Notes under the pieces: generated by a model | Told to the model about the DNA's origin: nothing | What the model saw: the letters and a program-made list of their open reading frames with translations, nothing else | Databases searched by the model: none | Made by a program: the position numbers and the translations under genes | In this document: in pieces, positions 5,932 to 7,290 of the stretch | Layout of the letters: each line of letters starts with the position of its first letter | Position numbering within the stretch: position 1 is the stretch's first letter | Assembly: GCA_018644785.1 (NCBI GenBank) | Contig: JABGPV010000250.1 | Location: 1-7,290, forward strand | DNA from: Deltaproteobacteria bacterium | Lineage (GTDB): Bacteria; Desulfobacterota; DSM-4660; Desulfatiglandales; Desulfatiglandaceae | Length of the DNA: 7,290 nt | Direction of reading: 5' to 3'

Positions 5932-7290
5932 TCAATCTTTATGATGGAATTTCGGGCTTATGGATGAGTTTTTCACAAAAAGCCCGTTCCAAATGGGGCC
6001 TTTTGAAAGAAACGAATGGATGTCAAACCCTTCAGACGCCACTCTCACAGTAACCGCGCCGGAGCTGGAGATGCAAATGCTTTCACATTCCATTTGCGCG
6101 AGCCGTTTCAGTACGGAAGGATGTGGGAATCGGCCAAAGCGGTCTTCACTCGAAGAAATGACGCAAACCTTTGGTGCTACCATTTCAAGAAACGGTTCTG
6201 AACTGGAAGTCCGGCTTCCGTGGTGGGGAGAAAGTAGGATATCGCTTTTAACCCGGTTTCCGGCGCGGTCTAAAAGCCTTTTTTCTCCCATTTCTTCAAG
6301 GTCTCCGGGGAAAAGAATGGATGTGCCGGCATAGGATATCCTGAGGACCATTGAACGATTGTTCAGTTCTTTCCCTTTAGAGGGCATGACACCCATTTTC
6401 GTAGCGGGTTCGGGATAAAGGACTTCGATTTCCGAGCCGTTAATGCGAATTTCTTCCTGAAGTTGCTCGGGCAGCTTTATTGAAATGTTATTTTCCTCCA
6501 GGGTCCTCATAAGGTCTTTGTAGCTCGGGGTTTCCACCGGGTCCCCGCTGTACCAGAATTCTTTTGGATGAAATGTCTCGGCAATGAAGCGAAGGCCGTT
6601 CATATGATCCGCCTGGGGATGGCTTAATACCAGATAATCGATGGTGCGAATTTTTCTGTGCCACAAAAAGGGCGCGATTACCATTTTGCCAACATCAAAG
6701 TGATTACTCGAAAATCCCCCGCCGTCAATCATCATTTTCTCGCCGCCGGGGAAAGAAATGAGTGCGGCATTCCCTTTCCCCACGTCCAGAAAAATCACTT
6801 CCAGGTCCCGATTGAACCCCACCCGGTGAACCCAGAAGGCGCCATCAATGATGATCAGAAACACCATCGCGGCCAGACCGAGTCTCGCCCATCTCCTGCG
6901 CCTGGAAAAAAAGGCGAAAAATGTAAAGGCATAAAAAAGAGAAATTTCAAAAAAGTTCGGTGTAAAACTCCAGATGGATGCCCACGAAAGACTTGACCAG
7001 AAACGGATGATTTCCATCATGACGTCCAGGCCCCAGGTACCGCACTTCAGAAAAAAATCCGCCAGTTGGGATGAAAGCGGTAACGCCAAAACCGATAAAA
7101 GGCCCAAGGGCAATATCCATAAGCCTAAGATGGGAATGGTTGTGAGGTTTGCCGGAATAGAGACCAGGGGAATACGGTGAAAATAATAAGTGGTGAGGGG
7201 CAGAAGAAAATAGATGGCGGAAGCGCTGACCGCTGCCAGACCTATGGCATAGGTGAAAACCGATCTCGCAAAAGCATGGTTTTCGGTTGG
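5932..7290 (-). CDS. comEC: ComEC/Rec2-like DNA uptake channel, C-terminal part (5' end outside window)
   Basis: The frame is open from the right edge to a TGA at 5932-5934, giving the last 452 residues; ComEC proteins are usually about 700-850 residues, so the N-terminal half is missing. ComEC forms the inner-membrane channel through which single-stranded DNA enters during transformation. Fragment residues 1 to about 160 are hydrophobic with several membrane segments and the FHRIPLVSIPANL stretch, typical of the end of the Competence domain. From about residue 162 a metallo-beta-lactamase-like domain follows: DVGKG (169-173), DGGG (189-192), the metal motif SHPQADH (223-229), NNRS then LFPGD (Asp330), and SPHHGS (354-359). 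This domain is thought to degrade the non-transported strand. The HPQADH motif keeps His, Asp and His of HxHxDH but lacks the second His, as is common in ComEC. DVGKGN replaces the usual DVGQGD. A TTG at 7113 is not the start, since the coding similarity continues upstream. Whether the host is transformable cannot be judged here. Confidence 0.93.
   Translation of the reverse strand, partial: PTENHAFARSVFTYAIGLAAVSASAIYFLLPLTTYYFHRIPLVSIPANLTTIPILGLWILPLGLLSVLALPLSSQLADFFLKCGTWGLDVMMEIIRFWSSLSWASIWSFTPNFFEISLFYAFTFFAFFSRRRRWARLGLAAMVFLIIIDGAFWVHRVGFNRDLEVIFLDVGKGNAALISFPGGEKMMIDGGGFSSNHFDVGKMVIAPFLWHRKIRTIDYLVLSHPQADHMNGLRFIAETFHPKEFWYSGDPVETPSYKDLMRTLEENNISIKLPEQLQEEIRINGSEIEVLYPEPATKMGVMPSKGKELNNRSMVLRISYAGTSILFPGDLEEMGEKRLLDRAGNRVKSDILLSPHHGSRTSSSEPFLEMVAPKVCVISSSEDRFGRFPHPSVLKRLAQMECESICISSSGAVTVRVASEGFDIHSFLSKGPIWNGLFVKNSSISPKFHHKD

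Noticed and set aside
7111..7113. TTG as the start of a short, soluble lactamase-domain gene
   Set aside because: The frame stays open to 7290 and the upstream residues (FHRIPLVSIPANL and membrane segments) fit the ComEC channel domain, so this is an internal codon.

Overview
The window carries three genes, all on the minus strand and all reading from right to left. In transcription order they are the 3' part of a comEC-like gene (5932-7290, cut by the right edge), a complete tamA-like Omp85 gene (3920-5836), and a tamB gene that runs off the left edge (1-3889). Nearly every base is coding. The only gaps are 95 bp between comEC and tamA and 30 bp between tamA and tamB. No RNA gene, insertion sequence, phage gene or CRISPR array was seen.

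The organism must be a two-membraned (Gram-negative) bacterium, because tamA encodes an outer-membrane beta-barrel with POTRA domains and tamB encodes its inner-membrane-anchored, envelope-spanning partner. The base composition looks balanced (about half GC by eye). The style of the proteins would fit a Desulfobacterota (former Deltaproteobacteria) lineage, but that placement is inference and no marker in the window proves it.

Right region (5932-7290): the last 452 residues of a ComEC/Rec2 protein, with the end of its membrane channel domain followed by a C-terminal metallo-beta-lactamase-like domain. Middle (5837-5931): a short gap with a weak promoter candidate and the tamA ribosome-binding site. 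Centre (3920-5836): TamA, with a signal peptide, three POTRA domains and a 16-strand-type barrel carrying the VRGY motif. Left (1-3889): at least 1296 residues of TamB, with an N-terminal membrane anchor, a very long beta-rich AsmA/TamB-like body, and the conserved RGRGLD segment that opens the C-terminal TamB (DUF490) domain.

TamA and TamB probably work together as the translocation and assembly module, which helps insert some outer-membrane proteins. TamB-like proteins are also implicated in moving phospholipid to the outer membrane. The 30-bp spacing suggests co-transcription. ComEC is functionally separate (DNA uptake), and it may only share the transcript.

The most unusual feature is a perfect 7-bp tandem repeat (just over four copies) inside the first codons of tamB. 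Gain or loss of one unit would shift the frame into early stops, so the tract could act as an on/off or tuning switch for tamB. Other points of note are an enlarged POTRA1 hairpin loop in TamA, a changed DVGQGD-type motif in ComEC, and a lone cysteine pair near the end of the visible TamB. I do not see a wholly new system here; the window is mostly well-understood envelope biology with one possible regulatory oddity.
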